Below are positions 62,023 through 64,000 of a stretch of DNA of 64,000 nucleotides, piece after piece. Numbering within the stretch: position 1 is the first letter of the stretch; the number at the start of each line of letters is the position of its first letter. This stretch comes from Winogradskyella schleiferi (GTDB lineage: Bacteria; Bacteroidota; Bacteroidia; Flavobacteriales; Flavobacteriaceae): the NCBI RefSeq assembly GCF_013394655.1, contig NZ_CP053351.1, positions 4,070,001-4,134,000 of the forward strand. The letters are read 5' to 3'. The notes under the pieces were generated by a model. It was not told where the DNA came from, did no database searches, and saw only the letters and a program-made list of their open reading frames with translations. The position numbers were made by a program, and so were the translations under genes.

Positions 62023-64000
62023 ATGATGTTAACATACATAGCCCAACACACCAACTTACCAGAAAACAGTATCAAAAGCACGGTTCAATTATTGAACGAA
62101 GACTGCACCATTCCCTTTATTTCACGCTACAGAAAAGAAGCCACCGGAAATTTAGACGAAGTACAAATTGGCGACATCGTTAAATACAAAGAGCAATTTG
62201 AAACGTTGGAGAAACGAAAAATCGCTATTTTAAAAGCTTTGGAAGAACAAGATGTTCTGACTGAAGACTTAAAACAGAAGATTGAAAACACCAAAGATTT
62301 AACCACACTAGAAGACTTATACTTACCCTTCAAGAAAAAACGTAAAACAAAAGCTGAAACGGCTCGTAAAAACGGTTTAGAACCTTTGGCGAAAATCATA
62401 ATGAGTCAGAATGCCAATGATTTAGAATCCATTGCATACAAATATTTTAAGGGCGACATCAAAACCGTTGACGAAGCTCTCGAAGGTGCAAGACATATTA
62501 TTGCCGAGTGGATTAATGAACGAACGGACATTAGAAATCTTATTAGAAAGCAACTTCAGCGTCACGCCATAATTTCGTCTAAGGTTATCAAAACAAAGTC
62601 GAGTGAAGAGAAAGCTCAAAAATTTAAAGATTATTTTGATTGGTCTGAGTCTTTAAGCCGAATTCCATCACATCGCTTGTTAGCTATTTTAAGAGCGGAA
62701 AGCGAAGGCTTTATTCGTGTGAAAATAGAAATTGACCATGACAGTGCTTTAGAACAGATTGACAAAAGAATAATAAAAAGTAATAATGCTCGTGCTGAGC
62801 GTAGTCGAAGTACTTGTGCTGATCAAATTGAATTAGCGATTTCAGATGCTTATAAACGCTTATTGTTTCCATCGCTGAATAATGAAGCCTTAAGTAATGC
62901 CAAAGAAAAAGCAGATGAATCCGCTATTACCGTTTTTGCTAAAAACCTAAAACAATTACTGTTGGGTTCGCCTATTGGCGAAAAACGAGTTTTAGCTATC
63001 GACCCAGGATTTAGAACCGGTTGCAAAGTGGTTTGTTTGGATGCACAAGGGAATTTAAAACATAACGAAACCATTTATCCGCACGCACCAAAAAATGACA
63101 AAACTGGTGCTATAAAAAAGATTTCATCCTTATCAGAAGCCTATAAAATTGAAGCCATTGCTATAGGCAACGGAACTGCTTCAAGAGAAACAGAAGCATT
63201 GATTCGGAAAATCCAGTTCAAAAATGAGATACAAGTTTTTGTGGTCAGTGAAGCTGGAGCCAGTATTTATTCTGCATCCAAGATTGCTCGTGAAGAATTT
63301 CCAAATTATGATGTTACCGTAAGAGGTTCGGTTTCCATTGGAAGACGTCTTCAAGACCCATTGGCGGAATTGGTTAAAATCGATGCCAAATCCATTGGTG
63401 TTGGACAATATCAGCATGACGTGGACCAGACCAAACTTCAAAAACAATTGGATACCGTTGTAGAGAATTGTGTGAATGCGGTTGGCGTAAATATCAATTC
63501 AGCAAGCAAACCTTTATTGAGTTATGTATCTGGTATTGGGCCAAAATTAGCTGAGAATATTTTTAATTATAGATCAGAACATGGAGTCTTCAAATCGAGA
63601 AATGACATTATGAAGGTACCACGTTTAGGTGGCAAAGCTTTTGAACAAGCGGCTGGGTTTCTTCGGATTAAAAACGCGAAGAATCCTTTGGACGATTCGG
63701 CTGTGCACCCAGAACGGTATACTATTGTGAAACAAATGGCTAAAGACGAAGGTGTTTCGCTTCAAGAGTTGATTGGAAATAAAACGTTGCTTCAAAAGAT
63801 AGATTTAAAAACATATGTTTCAGAACAGGTTGGTCTATTGACGCTTCAAGATATTATTAAAGAACTTGAAAAACCTGGGTTGGACATACGAGAAACGGCT
63901 AAGGTTTTCACGTTTAACCAAAATATAAAAACCATAACCGATTTGCATGAAGGGCAATTATTGCCTGGCATTGTGAATAACATTACCAATTTTGGCTGTT
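62023..64000 (+). CDS. tex: Tex-family S1/YqgF RNA-binding transcription accessory protein, 3' end cut by window
   Basis: 659 residues visible; the frame is open to the window end. ATG 62023 (or 62026) begins MMLTYIAQHTNLPEN, then LNEDCTIPFISRYRKEATGN, the usual Tex N-terminus. The YqgF/RNase H-like domain holds VLAID327PGFRTGC. The helix-hairpin-helix parts are YVSGIGPKLAENIFNY and VPRLGGKAFEQAAGF. The S1 domain begins at the very end (LLPGIVNNITNFGC). Around residues 256-267 (62788-62823) it carries ARAERSRSTCAD, read from a dispersed repeat, where Tex proteins normally pass straight to QIELAISDAYKR. A terminator lies directly before its start codon. Tex binds RNA polymerase-associated RNA; its exact role is debated. 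Confidence 0.95.
   Translation, partial: MMLTYIAQHTNLPENSIKSTVQLLNEDCTIPFISRYRKEATGNLDEVQIGDIVKYKEQFETLEKRKIAILKALEEQDVLTEDLKQKIENTKDLTTLEDLYLPFKKKRKTKAETARKNGLEPLAKIIMSQNANDLESIAYKYFKGDIKTVDEALEGARHIIAEWINERTDIRNLIRKQLQRHAIISSKVIKTKSSEEKAQKFKDYFDWSESLSRIPSHRLLAILRAESEGFIRVKIEIDHDSALEQIDKRIIKSNNARAERSRSTCADQIELAISDAYKRLLFPSLNNEALSNAKEKADESAITVFAKNLKQLLLGSPIGEKRVLAIDPGFRTGCKVVCLDAQGNLKHNETIYPHAPKNDKTGAIKKISSLSEAYKIEAIAIGNGTASRETEALIRKIQFKNEIQVFVVSEAGASIYSASKIAREEFPNYDVTVRGSVSIGRRLQDPLAELVKIDAKSIGVGQYQHDVDQTKLQKQLDTVVENCVNAVGVNINSASKPLLSYVSGIGPKLAENIFNYRSEHGVFKSRNDIMKVPRLGGKAFEQAAGFLRIKNAKNPLDDSAVHPERYTIVKQMAKDEGVSLQELIGNKTLLQKIDLKTYVSEQVGLLTLQDIIKELEKPGLDIRETAKVFTFNQNIKTITDLHEGQLLPGIVNNITNFGC
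62788..62823. repeat. In-frame repeat insertion inside tex
   Basis: Twelve codons containing GCTGAGCGTAGTCGAAGTAC (62794-62813), a relative of the intergenic 15155-15173 repeat. It sits between IIKSNN and QIELAIS. Confidence 0.65.

Noticed and set aside
1..64000. CRISPR arrays, tRNA/rRNA genes, prophage or IS transposases
   Set aside because: No regularly spaced repeats, no tRNA-like cloverleaf, and no transposase, integrase or phage structural gene could be recognised on either strand.

Overview
This 64-kb, AT-rich window is chromosomal DNA of a marine-type Flavobacteriaceae (Bacteroidota). The evidence is a cargo protein with a type IX secretion (T9SS) C-terminal sorting domain, a PorZ-like T9SS component, a TonB-dependent receptor with a carboxypeptidase-regulatory-like N-terminus, Bacteroidota-type -7 boxes (TAnnTTTG) upstream of many genes, few Shine-Dalgarno sequences, several TTG/GTG starts, and characteristic neighbour sets (ileS-dksA-like-lspA; porZ-recO; NfeD-flotillin). 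No rRNA, tRNA, CRISPR array, transposase or prophage was seen.

Layout. 1-3.7 kb: two paralogous alpha/beta-hydrolase-fold proteins with TPR tails (the first cut by the window edge), then radA. 3.8-4.7 kb: a lone Abi_2/HEPN abortive-infection gene on the minus strand. 5-10.9 kb: ileS (type 2, with a swapped HIGH motif and a 35-residue repeat-derived insertion), a DksA/TraR-like gene, a decayed DUF4097-like gene, lspA and a convergent overlapping 5-formyl-THF cyclo-ligase gene. 10.9-13.2 kb: a minus-strand set of a retropepsin-like protease, RimK and an M14-type deacylase. 13.3-17.4 kb: uvrC and a patatin/outer-membrane-barrel protein. 17.5-21.2 kb: an accessory stretch with parDE, small membrane proteins, a lipoprotein gene with an amber codon in its signal peptide, and several repeats. 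21.2-25.5 kb: a DnaE-type polymerase gene plus dinB, a likely translesion pair. 25.5-30.9 kb: membrane/OB-fold/flotillin genes flanked by two paralogs, a JmjC/cupin-like protein and an outer-membrane protein. 31-37.6 kb: recX with a duplicated 3' end beside a dispersed repeat, and a 1717-residue T9SS cargo protein. 37.8-45 kb: porZ-recO-TonB receptor and gdhA. 45-53 kb: assorted metabolism, transport and envelope genes. 53-61.3 kb: yicC-gmk-nadD, yraN, an S66 peptidase, metG, a lipocalin-like lipoprotein and an OmpA lipoprotein. 61.3-64 kb: the second copy of the dispersed repeat, flanked by 155-bp direct repeats that copy the ompA-like 3' end and terminator, then tex (runs off the window).

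The most unusual material is the repeat biology. A dispersed element (copies near 31.2 and 61.6 kb) sits in both cases between a gene and an extra copy of that gene's own 3' end. Short palindromic modules are nested in it, scattered behind stop codons, and inserted in frame inside the essential gene ileS and inside tex. No complete new multi-gene system is evident. The best candidates for new biology are this 3'-end-duplicating element family, the protein-coding palindromic insertions, and the paired hydrolase-fold proteins that carry Asp where the nucleophilic Ser is expected.
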